A stretch of DNA of 51,526 nt from Butyrivibrio sp. (GTDB lineage: Bacteria; Bacillota; Clostridia; Lachnospirales; Lachnospiraceae), in the NCBI GenBank assembly GCA_017470505.1, contig JAFUYO010000004.1:1-51526 (forward strand), written 5' to 3'. The notes under the pieces were generated by a model that was not told the DNA's origin, searched no databases, and worked only from the letters and a program-made list of their open reading frames with translations. This document shows, one piece after another, positions 16,730-24,812 of the stretch. Both the position numbers and the translations under genes were made by a program. Within the stretch, counting starts at the first letter, position 1; each line of letters starts with the position of its first letter.

Positions 16730-16801
16730 CTCGCGCGAAGGGAAAATGTTGCTTACGCAACCGCGCTCGGCGCGAGAATGCCGCGAGCGGCATTCTTTTT
16801 T
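16730..16801 (+). terminator. GC-rich folded spacer ending in a second terminator
   Basis: AGAATGCC (16775-16782) and GGCATTCT (16789-16796) form a stem followed by a T-run, a proper terminator. Just upstream GTTGC/TTAC/GCAAC (16748-16761) forms a hairpin enclosed by CTCGCG (16730-16735) and CGCGAG (16771-16776). The enclosing arm overlaps the terminator stem by two bases. Its higher GC content stands out from the neighbouring spacer. No gene is present between 16629 and 16904. Confidence 0.6.
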
Positions 16802-16844
16802 ACTGGGCAGATGAATAATTTGTAGAAAAAAAAGTTTATCCATG

Positions 16845-16892
16845 ATACAATAATTTGTGGAGTGAAAAAGTTTTTTATACAATATACTGTAT
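16845..16892 (+). promoter_or_regulatory. Two NrdR-box-like sites over the nrdR promoter
   Basis: ATACAATATACTGTAT (16877-16892) and ATACAATAATTTGTGG (16845-16860) both fit much of the NrdR consensus acaCwAtATaTwGtgt, and their starts are exactly 32 bp apart, the three-turn spacing known for NrdR operators. The downstream box covers the -10 TACAAT (16878-16883), which pairs with a -35 TTGTGG at 16855-16860 over a 17-bp spacer. Autoregulation of nrdR is inferred. Confidence 0.65.
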
Positions 16893-16904
16893 GGAGGATG
16901 AGCT

Positions 16905-17417
16905 ATGAAATGCCCATTTTGCGGTAAGGATGACACCAGGGTAATCGATTCAAGACCTGCAGACGAGAATACTTCTATAAGGCGCAGAAGAGTCTGCGAT
17001 TCCTGCGGAAAGAGATTCACAACATATGAGAAGGTTGAGACTATCCCGCTTATTGTCATCAAGAAGGGCGATGTTCGCGAGCCTTATGACCGCGCCAAGA
17101 TAGAGGCAGGTGTCTTAAGGGCCTGCCACAAGAGACCGGTTAGCGCTGAGCAGATTTCCAGGATTGTTGATGCAGTTGAGACAGAGGTATTCAACATGGA
17201 GCAGAAGGAGATTCCCTCAAGAGCGATCGGTGAGATCGTAATGGACAAGATGAAGAATCTGGACCCGGTGGCCTACGTGAGATTCGCTTCCGTGTACAGG
17301 GAGTTCAAGGATGTGAACACCTTCATGGACGAGCTCAAGTCGGTCCTCAAGAAGGAAGCGGACGGCACCATAACAGACACCACCGACAAGAACACACCGC
17401 TCTTAAAGGAGCAGTGA
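16905..17417 (+). CDS. nrdR: Transcriptional repressor NrdR
   Basis: 170 residues; TGGAGGATGA precedes the ATG. The N-terminal zinc ribbon uses C3-x2-C6 (MKCPFCGKDD) and a second CDSCG pair near residue 31-34, followed by KRFTTYEKVE and the ATP-cone domain (VIKKGDVREPYDRAKIEAGVLRACHKRPVS). NrdR senses ATP/dATP and represses ribonucleotide reductase genes. Family proteins are about 150-160 residues; this one has a polar extra tail after residue 150. It stands alone and appears to be controlled by its own boxes. Confidence 0.97.
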   Translation: MKCPFCGKDDTRVIDSRPADENTSIRRRRVCDSCGKRFTTYEKVETIPLIVIKKGDVREPYDRAKIEAGVLRACHKRPVSAEQISRIVDAVETEVFNMEQKEIPSRAIGEIVMDKMKNLDPVAYVRFASVYREFKDVNTFMDELKSVLKKEADGTITDTTDKNTPLLKEQ

Positions 17418-17421
17418 TTCC

Positions 17422-17461
17422 TTCCCCGGAGAGGCTCAGGGCTTTCCGGGGAATATTATTT
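17422..17461 (+). terminator. Probable nrdR terminator
   Basis: TTCCCCGGA (17422-17430) pairs with TCCGGGGAA (17445-17453); the following TATTATTTC is T-rich but broken, so termination may be partial. Confidence 0.7.
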
Positions 17462-17462
17462 C

Positions 17463-17516
17463 TTGACAATTGATTCACAAGTCCGTATATTGAATCTGAC
17501 AGGTCGAATGACCTGT
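17463..17516 (+). promoter_or_regulatory. Strong promoter and start-site palindrome of the first peptide transporter operon
   Basis: TTGACA (17463-17468), 17-bp spacer, TATATT (17486-17491) is close to the sigma-A consensus. ACAGGTC/GAAT/GACCTGT (17499-17516) is a perfect inverted repeat at the expected start point, with no T-run. It could be an operator or a 5' stem protecting the message. Confidence 0.75.
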
Positions 17517-17545
17517 AAAACTAAATATCGAGGAGGATTTTTAAC

Positions 17546-19069
17546 ATGATGAAAAGAGGCTTTCGCAGAAGATGGAAGGCAGGGCTTCTGGCGATCGTGT
17601 TAACTACGCTGACTATTGCATTGAGCGGATGCTCAAGCGACAAGGCAGGAGAAGAGTCTTCTAAGATTACAATCGGTATACCTCAGGACATTGACAGTCT
17701 TGACCCCCACTATGCGACAGGGGCAGGAACTAAGGAGGTTTTGTTTAACGTGTTCGAAGGACTCGTTAAGCCCGATGAAAACGGTAATCTTAACCCTGCT
17801 GTAGCCAGCGAGTACACGGTCTCAGATGACAAGAAGGTTTACACCTTTACACTCAGAGACGGGATCAAATTTCACGATGGCAGCGCTGTTACAGTGGAGG
17901 ATATCAAATATTCTTTGGACCGGAACAGGGGCGCTGACGGAAGTGAGCCGCTCATCTCGGCATATTCCCAGATTGAAAGTGTAAATATTGTTGACGACAC
18001 CCATGTGGATGTGGTGCTTTATGAGGCTGACTCGGACTTTTTGCCGCAGCTGACGGTTGCCATTATCCCGGCATCCAACAAGACACCTGAGACGACACCT
18101 ATAGGGACCGGGCCGTACAAATATGTGTCCAGTTCACCTCAGGAGAACTTTATCGTGACCAGGTTTGACGACTACTGGGGCGAGAAGGCATTCCTTAAGG
18201 ATGTTGTTTTCAAGGTTGAGGCCAATTCGGACGCTGTTGTCATGGACCTCATCGGCGGTTCCATCGACATGTACCCAAGAGTCACCAGCACGCAGGTGTC
18301 CCAGCTGACGGATGACTTCACTGTTTACGAGGGAACGATGAACCTCGTGCAGGCGATGTACATCAACAACGCAGAGAAGCCCTTTGATGATGTGCGTGTG
18401 CGTCAGGCTCTGTGCTATGCGATAAGCCCGCAGGAGATAATGGATTACGTCTCTGACGGCGCAGGAAGTGAGATTGGAAGTGCGATGTTCCCGTCTTTTT
18501 CCAAGTACTTCCTTCCGGAGCTCAACGACACCTACAACACTGATCTTGACAAGGCCAAAGAGCTGCTAAGCGAGGCGGGACTTCCTGATGGCTTTGAGTT
18601 TACCATCAAGGTTCCATCTAACTACGCTCAGCATGTCGATACTGCGCAGGTTCTATCCGAGCAGCTCAAGAAGATCGGCGTCACAGCCAATATCCAGGAG
18701 ATTGAGTGGAATACATGGCTCTCTGACGTCTACACAGACAGGAACTATCAGGCGACGGTCGTCGGAGTTGATGCTTCAACTCTCTCTGCCTCATCTCTTC
18801 TTGCAAGATATGTATCAGACGCAGGCAGAAACTTTGTGAACTTCAATTCTGCAGCATACGATACGGCTTATGCGAATGCGCAGCAGACAGCAGACGATAC
18901 GTCCAAGACAGAGTATTACAAGGAGTGTGAGAGGATTCTGTCTGAGGAGGCCGCAAGCGTATATATCCAGGATCTTCCTGAGTTTACTGCGCTCAACAGG
19001 AAATATACGGGATATGTTTTTTATCCCCTGTATGTTCAGGATGTGAGCAAGATAAAGCTTGCTGAATAA
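17546..19069 (+). CDS. Peptide/nickel-type ABC transporter substrate-binding lipoprotein
   Basis: 507 residues; CGAGGAGG lies in the leader, with ATG at 17546 or 17549. An N-terminal basic stretch and hydrophobic core end in the lipobox LSGC with C29 as the lipidated cysteine. It belongs to the family 5 solute-binding proteins: DIDSLDPHYATGAGTKEVLFNVFEGLVK, FTLRDGIKFHDG and VRQALCYAISPQEIMDYV are standard family text. Substrates of the family are peptides, nickel complexes and similar; the ligand here cannot be told. It heads an operon with two permeases and two ATPases downstream. Confidence 0.92.
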   Translation: MMKRGFRRRWKAGLLAIVLTTLTIALSGCSSDKAGEESSKITIGIPQDIDSLDPHYATGAGTKEVLFNVFEGLVKPDENGNLNPAVASEYTVSDDKKVYTFTLRDGIKFHDGSAVTVEDIKYSLDRNRGADGSEPLISAYSQIESVNIVDDTHVDVVLYEADSDFLPQLTVAIIPASNKTPETTPIGTGPYKYVSSSPQENFIVTRFDDYWGEKAFLKDVVFKVEANSDAVVMDLIGGSIDMYPRVTSTQVSQLTDDFTVYEGTMNLVQAMYINNAEKPFDDVRVRQALCYAISPQEIMDYVSDGAGSEIGSAMFPSFSKYFLPELNDTYNTDLDKAKELLSEAGLPDGFEFTIKVPSNYAQHVDTAQVLSEQLKKIGVTANIQEIEWNTWLSDVYTDRNYQATVVGVDASTLSASSLLARYVSDAGRNFVNFNSAAYDTAYANAQQTADDTSKTEYYKECERILSEEAASVYIQDLPEFTALNRKYTGYVFYPLYVQDVSKIKLAE

Positions 19070-19095
19070 AACTATACAAGGCGAGGAACGCATAT

Positions 19096-20043
19096 ATGAG
19101 ATACATCTTTAAAAAACTGGGTATGATGATCATTACCTTACTTGTTGTTTCCATATGTGTTTTCCTCGCCTTTAGTATTATTCCGGGCGACCCCGCGATG
19201 AGAATGCTGGGAACTGAGGCATCTCCCGAGCTGGTGGAGCAGACAAGACAGGAGATGGGACTGAACGATCCGGTACTTGTCAGGTACTTTAAGTGGTTCC
19301 TTGGGTTTATCCGGGGAGATTTCGGGATCAGCTATAATTACAAGGTTCCGGTCGGAGGGATGGTGCTTAGCAAGGTCCCGATAACGCTCACAATGGCGGT
19401 CATGGCCTTTATCCTGACGGTACTTATATCGATACCTCTGGGTATCACTACCGCCAAGCATGAGAACTCTCTCCTGGACAGGTGCCTTACCGTGATAAAT
19501 CAGGTGATCATGGCAATTCCGCCTTTTTTCTCAGGCATTCTGATCACGTTTATATTCGGAATGATATTCAGGTTCTTTACCCCGGGTGGCTTTGTCTCCT
19601 ACACGACGGATTTAGGGAAGTTCATCCGGTATCTCTTTTTTCCGTCTCTTGCGATTGCCCTCCCCAAGATCTCGATGACGGTCAGGATGCTCAGGGGGAG
19701 CCTCATTGACGAGTCGCAAAAGGACTACACGAGGACTGCTTACTCGAGGGGAAACAACACCGATGGCGTGCTCTACAGGCATGTCCTCAAAAATGCCATG
19801 ATCCCTGTCATCACTTTTCTGGGGATGGCGCTTGCGGACATGGTCGCCGGCAGTATCGTTATAGAGCAGGTATTCGGGATACCGGGTATCAGCAGGATAC
19901 TTCTGACGAGTATCAGCAACAGGGATTACCCGGTTGTTGAAGCCATAATAATGGGAATTGCCGTGATAGTCATACTGGTCAATTTCCTCGTAGATGTTAT
20001 TTACAGAATAATCGATCCAAGGATAGGTCTTGAAGATGAGTAA
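19096..20043 (+). CDS. ABC transporter permease, DppB/NikB type
   Basis: 315 residues, ribosome site AAGGCGAGGAA. Six predicted helices; the first segment LGMMIITLLVVSICVFLAFS is followed by PGDPAMRMLG, the typical periplasmic motif. The cytoplasmic EAA-like loop contains YTRTAYSRGNNTDGVLYRHVLKNAMIPVI, which docks on the ATPase. It forms the translocation channel with the next gene, which it overlaps by eight bases. Confidence 0.93.
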   Translation: MRYIFKKLGMMIITLLVVSICVFLAFSIIPGDPAMRMLGTEASPELVEQTRQEMGLNDPVLVRYFKWFLGFIRGDFGISYNYKVPVGGMVLSKVPITLTMAVMAFILTVLISIPLGITTAKHENSLLDRCLTVINQVIMAIPPFFSGILITFIFGMIFRFFTPGGFVSYTTDLGKFIRYLFFPSLAIALPKISMTVRMLRGSLIDESQKDYTRTAYSRGNNTDGVLYRHVLKNAMIPVITFLGMALADMVAGSIVIEQVFGIPGISRILLTSISNRDYPVVEAIIMGIAVIVILVNFLVDVIYRIIDPRIGLEDE

Positions 20044-20860
20044 CCCCGGGAAAGCATTTAAAAGAAATATAAGAGAGAACCCGTACCTGCTCGCAGGCAT
20101 GATAATCACGGCGCTCATACTTCTCATGATCCTTGTGGGGATTTTCTGGACGCCCTATGATCCGACGCAGATGAACTCTGCCGAGAAGCTTCAGGGGATT
20201 TCACTTAGGCACATCATGGGTACTGACAACATGGGAAGGGATGTTTTTTCCAGAGTCATGTACGGGAGCAGGATAACGCTTCTCATCGCCATAGGGACAG
20301 TTGCTATCGGGACGATAGTGGGAACTGCGATCGGTGCTGTGACCGGGTACTTCGGAGGAATGATGGACGAAATACTGATGAGGATAATCGACGCGCTCTT
20401 TGCCTTCCCCAGCATTTTACTTGCACTTGTGATCGTCAGCGTATTCGGAACAGGCTGGATTCAGCTCCTTGTTGCGCTGGGAATAGCGTTTGTACCCAGC
20501 TACGCAAGGATTGTGAGGGGCGAATTCCTGCGGTGCAGGAACATGGACTATGTCGAGAACGCAAGGCTTCAGGGGGTGTCGGACCTTCGCATGATATTTG
20601 TCCACATCCTGCCCAACATAAAGGGCGTTCTGGCGTCATCGATACTCATTGGCTTTAACAATGCGGTTCTTGCGGAGGCGGGACTTTCCTACCTGGGAGT
20701 CGGCTCGCAGCCACCCTATGCAAGCCTTGGCAAGATGCTCTCGGATGCGCAGCAGTATATGTTCACGACGCCGAGCTATGTGCTATGTCCCGGCATTGTA
20801 ATTGTACTCATGGTTTTGGGCTTTGCCTTTCTGGGAGAGGGGATCAGCAGATGGAAATAA
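20036..20860 (+). CDS. ABC transporter permease, DppC/NikC type
   Basis: 274 residues from ATG 20036, which overlaps the previous stop (20041-20043) and has GGATAGG eight bases upstream; a TTG two codons earlier is possible. The N-terminal text RENPYLLAGMIITALILLMIL is the DppC-type first helix, MGTDNMGRDVFSRVMYGSR the following conserved motif and YVENARLQGVSDLRMIFVHILPN the EAA loop. Second half of the channel. Confidence 0.93.
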   Translation: MSNPGKAFKRNIRENPYLLAGMIITALILLMILVGIFWTPYDPTQMNSAEKLQGISLRHIMGTDNMGRDVFSRVMYGSRITLLIAIGTVAIGTIVGTAIGAVTGYFGGMMDEILMRIIDALFAFPSILLALVIVSVFGTGWIQLLVALGIAFVPSYARIVRGEFLRCRNMDYVENARLQGVSDLRMIFVHILPNIKGVLASSILIGFNNAVLAEAGLSYLGVGSQPPYASLGKMLSDAQQYMFTTPSYVLCPGIVIVLMVLGFAFLGEGISRWK

Positions 20861-21648
20861 TCCTTGATGTTACGGATCTTCATATAGAGTTTCATGACCA
20901 CGATCAGCCGGAGGTTGCGGTTGAGGACTTTGACCTGATGCTGGGAAGAGGCGAGATCGTCGGGATTGTCGGTGAGTCGGGATCGGGTAAGAGCATGAGC
21001 GCACTTGCAATCGCAGGGCTCCTCAACAGAAAGAGTCTGACAAAGAGCGGCAGGATCATGTTTAACGGGACGGACCTTCTGACCTGTGACAGAAATATTT
21101 TGAGGTCATATCAGGGGGATGAGATATCGATCATCTTTCAGGAGCCGATGACGAGCCTCAACCCAGTAAAAAGAATAGGCTGGCAGGTGGAGGAGTCTCT
21201 TTTCATACACCACCCTGAGATATCCAAGGCGGTCAGAAAAGAGATGGCGATAAAAACCCTTTACTCTGTCGGGCTGAGCGATGCCGAAAAGGTTTACAGG
21301 ATGTATCCCCACGAGCTCTCGGGCGGCATGAGGCAGAGAGTCATGATAGCAGCAGCGATGATAGGAAATCCCAAGATACTCATCGCCGATGAGCCCACAA
21401 CTGCCCTTGATGTAACAGTGCAGGCGCAGATTGTTGAACTCCTCAAAAAACTGAACAGGGAGAGGAAGACGTCTATCATATTTATCTCCCACGACCTCAG
21501 CCTTGTCAGTCAGCTCTGCGAGAGGGTAATAGTGATGCAGAAGGGCAACATCGTTGAGTCGGGAAAGACGAAGAAAGTCTTTAAAAGGCCCGGAAATATT
21601 TACACGAAGCGCCTTATAGCGGCAATTCCAAAGATTGAGTTAAGGTGA
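20851..21648 (+). CDS. ABC transporter ATPase, DppD/NikD type
   Basis: 265 residues from ATG 20851, which overlaps the permease stop by ten bases and follows GGGAGAGGGG. Walker A GESGSGKS, signature LSGGMRQR, Walker B ILIADEPTTALD and the H-loop ISHDLS are intact. Typical DppD/OppD proteins have about 330 residues with a C-terminal oligopeptide/dipeptide extension; here it is missing, giving a length closer to NikD/NikE. That, with the short partner, keeps a nickel or metallophore substrate possible. Confidence 0.9.
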   Translation: MEIILDVTDLHIEFHDHDQPEVAVEDFDLMLGRGEIVGIVGESGSGKSMSALAIAGLLNRKSLTKSGRIMFNGTDLLTCDRNILRSYQGDEISIIFQEPMTSLNPVKRIGWQVEESLFIHHPEISKAVRKEMAIKTLYSVGLSDAEKVYRMYPHELSGGMRQRVMIAAAMIGNPKILIADEPTTALDVTVQAQIVELLKKLNRERKTSIIFISHDLSLVSQLCERVIVMQKGNIVESGKTKKVFKRPGNIYTKRLIAAIPKIELR

Positions 21649-21670
21649 CATTTTTTTGTATAATAAAGAT

Positions 21671-22435
21671 ATGAACGAAAATACGGTTTTGGAAGTAGAG
21701 AACCTGAATGTGTTTTACAAAAACAATAAGAGTTCTCTCTTTTCCCAGAATAAAAAAATACAGGCACTCTTTGACGTATCGCTGTCGATGGAGGAGGGTG
21801 AGGTCCTGGCGATAGCCGGCGAGTCCGGGAGCGGCAAATCGACGCTTGCGAGAACGATAGTCGGAATAAACAGGGACTACACCGGGAGGATCACAAAGAA
21901 GTATGAAAACGACACTCCCCAGATGGTGTTTCAGGACCCCTACAGCTCACTCAACCCTGCCAAAAAGATCGGGTGGCTCTTAAAGGAGCCTCTTAGAGTC
22001 GACAGGAACAAAAAGTGGACCGCCACGGAGATGGACATACGCGTAAAGGAGATAATGGAGGAAATTGAGCTTCCGATGTCAATGCTCGAGAGGAGCCCTG
22101 CGCAGCTGTCAGGTGGTCAGAGGCAGAGAATCTGCATAGGGATTGCGCTGATGCGCTCCCCAAAGCTCCTGATTGCCGATGAGCCGGTGTCGGCGCTCGA
22201 CGTGACCATCCAGGCGCAGATACTTGAGCTTTTAGAGAATCTACACAAAAAGCACGGCATATCGATCATCTTCATATCCCACGACCTCAGGGTCGTATAC
22301 AAGATAAGCGACCATGTGATGATAATGAAGGACGGTAGAGTTGTTGAGTACGGAAAGACCCGGGACGTCTATTTGAATCCGCAGCATGAGTACACATCTC
22401 AATTATTGAAGGCGGCGGGAATTATTCAGGAGTAA
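21671..22435 (+). CDS. ABC transporter ATPase, DppF/NikE type
   Basis: 254 residues from ATG 21671; a TTG five codons earlier is possible, but neither has a clear ribosome site. Walker A GESGSGKST, QMVFQDPYSSLNP Q-loop, signature LSGGQRQR, Walker B LLIADEPVSALD and ISHDLRVV are all present. It lacks the cysteine-bearing C-terminal extension seen in the OppF of the second operon. The TTTTTTTGTATAATAAAG just before the start includes a TATAAT and T-run. The next gene starts four bases after the stop, so the following pair is probably co-transcribed. Confidence 0.9.
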   Translation: MNENTVLEVENLNVFYKNNKSSLFSQNKKIQALFDVSLSMEEGEVLAIAGESGSGKSTLARTIVGINRDYTGRITKKYENDTPQMVFQDPYSSLNPAKKIGWLLKEPLRVDRNKKWTATEMDIRVKEIMEEIELPMSMLERSPAQLSGGQRQRICIGIALMRSPKLLIADEPVSALDVTIQAQILELLENLHKKHGISIIFISHDLRVVYKISDHVMIMKDGRVVEYGKTRDVYLNPQHEYTSQLLKAAGIIQE

Positions 22436-22439
22436 AAGT

Positions 22440-23645
22440 ATGAGCAGAACGAGAAGATATGAAATACTTATTCTTATAACCTATATTGCAATGAGTGCAG
22501 TCTGCATATATCTGCAGTTCTTTTCCGAGAACCAGGCGGGATCGGTCTCGAATCTGATCGTAAATGTGACAATGATGGTGATAGCAGGGATTATCTTCGC
22601 TTCCTGCATGTTCGGGTCGCTCCTGCCTACTCTGGCGGTGACGGAGGATCTCTTCGAAGTCGCACAGAAGTTTGAGGAGGACGCAAAGACCGCGCACAAC
22701 TACCTGTGGGATCAGTATTTCAAGAACAAGGAAGAGCTCTTTACCGAAAAGAGGCTCCTTCGCCAGTTTAAGGACTACAAGCTCGAGCTTCAGAGAACCT
22801 CCGGCAGCGGAGAAGTCTATTACAAGTGCGATATTGAGGATTATATCGGGTACGACCTCATAGATTCTGTCATTCACAGGGACAGGCTCAGCCAGGTGGC
22901 GGGTGTCATGACAGGACTCGGCATTCTGGGAACCTTTGTGGGGCTATCTCTCGGTCTTCAGAGCTTTAATACCGGGACCACGGCAGAGATAACAGGCAGC
23001 ATAGAGCCGCTCATGAACGGAATTAAGGTTGCCTTCCACACGTCTATCTATGGAATGGTCTTCTCGCTTGTATTTAACTATGTGTTCAAGAGAAGGCTTG
23101 ATGACGCCGAGGCTGCAGTGGATTACTTTTTGCGCAACTACAAAAAATATGTTCTTCCCGACACGGAGAAGATGGGAGTAAACAAACTGATGGAGCTTCA
23201 GAGCAGGCAGACGGAGGCTATAGTCAGCCTGACTAAGGCACTCACAAGGGATCTTCCTGAGGGACTCAGAACTTACCTCGAGCCCGAGTTTGACCACTTA
23301 AACGACACGATTGACAGCTTTTCGAGGATGGCAACCAGGAATCAGATGGACCAGCTCGAGCGTGTGGTTGAGAGCTTCATTTCAGAGATGAACAGGAGCA
23401 TGGGCAATTCTTTTTCAGAGCTTTCAAAGGTTGTCAATCAGACCCTGTACGTTCAGGAGGGCAACGAGAGGCAGCTCAGGGAGATATACGAGAAAAATGC
23501 TGTTGCTGCCGAGAGCATGGTAAAGACAGCTGCGGAGATGGAAAAGGTGAGCAGGCAGCTTGAGGAGATATCGGGATCCGTTTCCAAATATATAAAAGAA
23601 GTCAGGACACTGGAGGCACAGATAGCGGCATTTAACAGTAAATAG
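22440..23645 (+). CDS. ZorA/MotA-like proton-channel subunit with coiled-coil tail
   Basis: 401 residues, starting four bases after the transporter ATPase. Two N-terminal helices (about 8-27 and 37-60), a cytoplasmic segment, then the MotA/TolQ/ExbB core with helices at about 152-175 and 192-215: LSQVAGVMTGLGILGTFVGL and GIKVAFHTSIYGMVFSLVFN are the conserved channel text. The tail from 220 to the end is predicted coiled coil, as in ZorA of the Zorya defence system, where it forms an intracellular tail. MotA, by contrast, has no such tail. With the ZorB-like partner next to it this should be an ion-driven rotary complex. No ZorC, ZorD or ZorE follows. Its job is unknown. Confidence 0.85.
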   Translation: MSRTRRYEILILITYIAMSAVCIYLQFFSENQAGSVSNLIVNVTMMVIAGIIFASCMFGSLLPTLAVTEDLFEVAQKFEEDAKTAHNYLWDQYFKNKEELFTEKRLLRQFKDYKLELQRTSGSGEVYYKCDIEDYIGYDLIDSVIHRDRLSQVAGVMTGLGILGTFVGLSLGLQSFNTGTTAEITGSIEPLMNGIKVAFHTSIYGMVFSLVFNYVFKRRLDDAEAAVDYFLRNYKKYVLPDTEKMGVNKLMELQSRQTEAIVSLTKALTRDLPEGLRTYLEPEFDHLNDTIDSFSRMATRNQMDQLERVVESFISEMNRSMGNSFSELSKVVNQTLYVQEGNERQLREIYEKNAVAAESMVKTAAEMEKVSRQLEEISGSVSKYIKEVRTLEAQIAAFNSK

Positions 23646-23670
23646 TTTTTGGCGGAAGGAATGAGCGCAG

Positions 23671-24585
23671 GTGATGAGAGATAGGAGACACAGAAGATAC
23701 AGGAGCGAAGAAACCACATACTGGCTGTCATATTCTGATATGATGGCAGGTCTTTTGCTGACTTTCGTTCTCATAATTGCTTTTACAATGCTCCACGCCA
23801 GAATGGATTACGATGAGAAGGAGCTGGCTCTTGCGGGCAAGGAGGAGGAGCTGGCAGTTTCAGCTGCCGAGCTTGACAAGGAGCGCGAGATCGTTGCAAA
23901 CCAGCAGCAGCAGCTGAATGCTCAGCAGGAAGCTCTCGCCGAGCAGGGTGATAAGATTGCAATCCAGGAGGAGACATTAAAGGAGCAGCACGAGCTCCTC
24001 AATAAGCTGGAAGCCATAATGAGCGAGCAGCAGCAAAAGCTTGATGATATCATAGGCATCAGGAAGGAACTGGTAAAAGACCTCTCCAGGGAATTTGGAG
24101 ACTCTGACCTCAAGGTGTCGGTCGATGAGAAGACGGGCGCAATAACCTTTGACTCAAGCATACTCTTTGATTACGGAAAGTATGTCATCAAGCCCTCAGG
24201 AGAGGATTTCTTGTCGGAGTTTCTGCCGAGGTATGCGGAGATACTCCTAAGCCCCAAGTACAGGGACAATATCTCTGAGATCATCATTGAGGGGCATACG
24301 GACACCGAGGGAACTTATATGTACAATCTGCAGCTCTCTCAGAGGAGGGCTCTCGCAGTTGCAGAGTTCTGTTTAAGCGACAAGAGCAATGTCCTGAAGT
24401 CAAGGCAGCTCGAGGAGATGCGCGCTTTAGTGTCCGCCACCGGAAGATCCTACAGCAATCCTGTTTATGAAAATGACGGAGAGGTTGATATGGAGGCCTC
24501 GAGAAGGGTTGAGATCCTGTTCAGGCTCAAGGATGAAGAGATGGTGCGCGAGATGATGGAGGTACTCAGCGAGGGCGATACATGA
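23671..24585 (+). CDS. ZorB/MotB-like peptidoglycan-anchoring stator subunit (OmpA domain)
   Basis: 304 residues from GTG 23671 (or ATG 23674). One helix at about 17-40 contains WLSYSDMMAGLL, where D23 is in the position of the proton-carrying aspartate of MotB and ZorB. Residues about 45-125 form a Gln/Glu-rich coiled coil, and the C-terminal OmpA-like domain has ILFDYGKYVIKPSG, IIIEGHTDTEGTYMYN and LSQRRALAVAEFCL, the peptidoglycan-binding motif. The coil is longer than the MotB plug linker. The gene follows the ZorA-like gene after 25 bases, so the two form a motor unit. Confidence 0.87.
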   Translation: MMRDRRHRRYRSEETTYWLSYSDMMAGLLLTFVLIIAFTMLHARMDYDEKELALAGKEEELAVSAAELDKEREIVANQQQQLNAQQEALAEQGDKIAIQEETLKEQHELLNKLEAIMSEQQQKLDDIIGIRKELVKDLSREFGDSDLKVSVDEKTGAITFDSSILFDYGKYVIKPSGEDFLSEFLPRYAEILLSPKYRDNISEIIIEGHTDTEGTYMYNLQLSQRRALAVAEFCLSDKSNVLKSRQLEEMRALVSATGRSYSNPVYENDGEVDMEASRRVEILFRLKDEEMVREMMEVLSEGDT

Positions 24586-24742
24586 GTCTGCAAGTCACGT
24601 GCTTAGGAACTGTAGCGAAATAACTTGAACATTTTACTTGCCTGATTTCCCAAATGCTGCGTCAGAAAGCCTCGACAATGCTTACAAGTTGGCGGTGTTT
24701 TTTTGATGAGGCATGTTTATAGAAAATTTATATATTTAGGGT

Positions 24743-24769
24743 TAAATCGTGCGGATTGTGTTCCGATAT
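24743..24769 (+). promoter_or_regulatory. Sigma-D (motility sigma) promoter
   Basis: TAAA (24743-24746), 15-bp spacer, TCCGATAT (24762-24769). The B. subtilis sigma-D consensus is TAAA-N14-16-GCCGATAT, so only one base differs. The transcript would start near 24777 and leads into GAAAGGAGG (24796-24804). The spacer before it (24586-24742) contains AGGAACTGTAGC, also found just after mraY (11866), and no gene. Confidence 0.8.
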
Positions 24770-24812
24770 AAGTTGGGAACACAGAAAATAAGCTTGAAAG
24801 GAGGAATAGAAT

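Noticed and set aside
22440-24585. A complete Zorya defence system
   Set aside because: Only the ZorA/ZorB-like motor pair is present; the genes before and after are a transporter ATPase and a small motility-type protein, with no ZorC, ZorD or ZorE.
11864-24620. AGGAACTG motif after genes (6504, 11866, 24605, 51298) as a repeat family
   Set aside because: An 8-base word occurring four times in this length is only slightly above chance; only the 12-base match AGGAACTGTAGC at two sites is of note.
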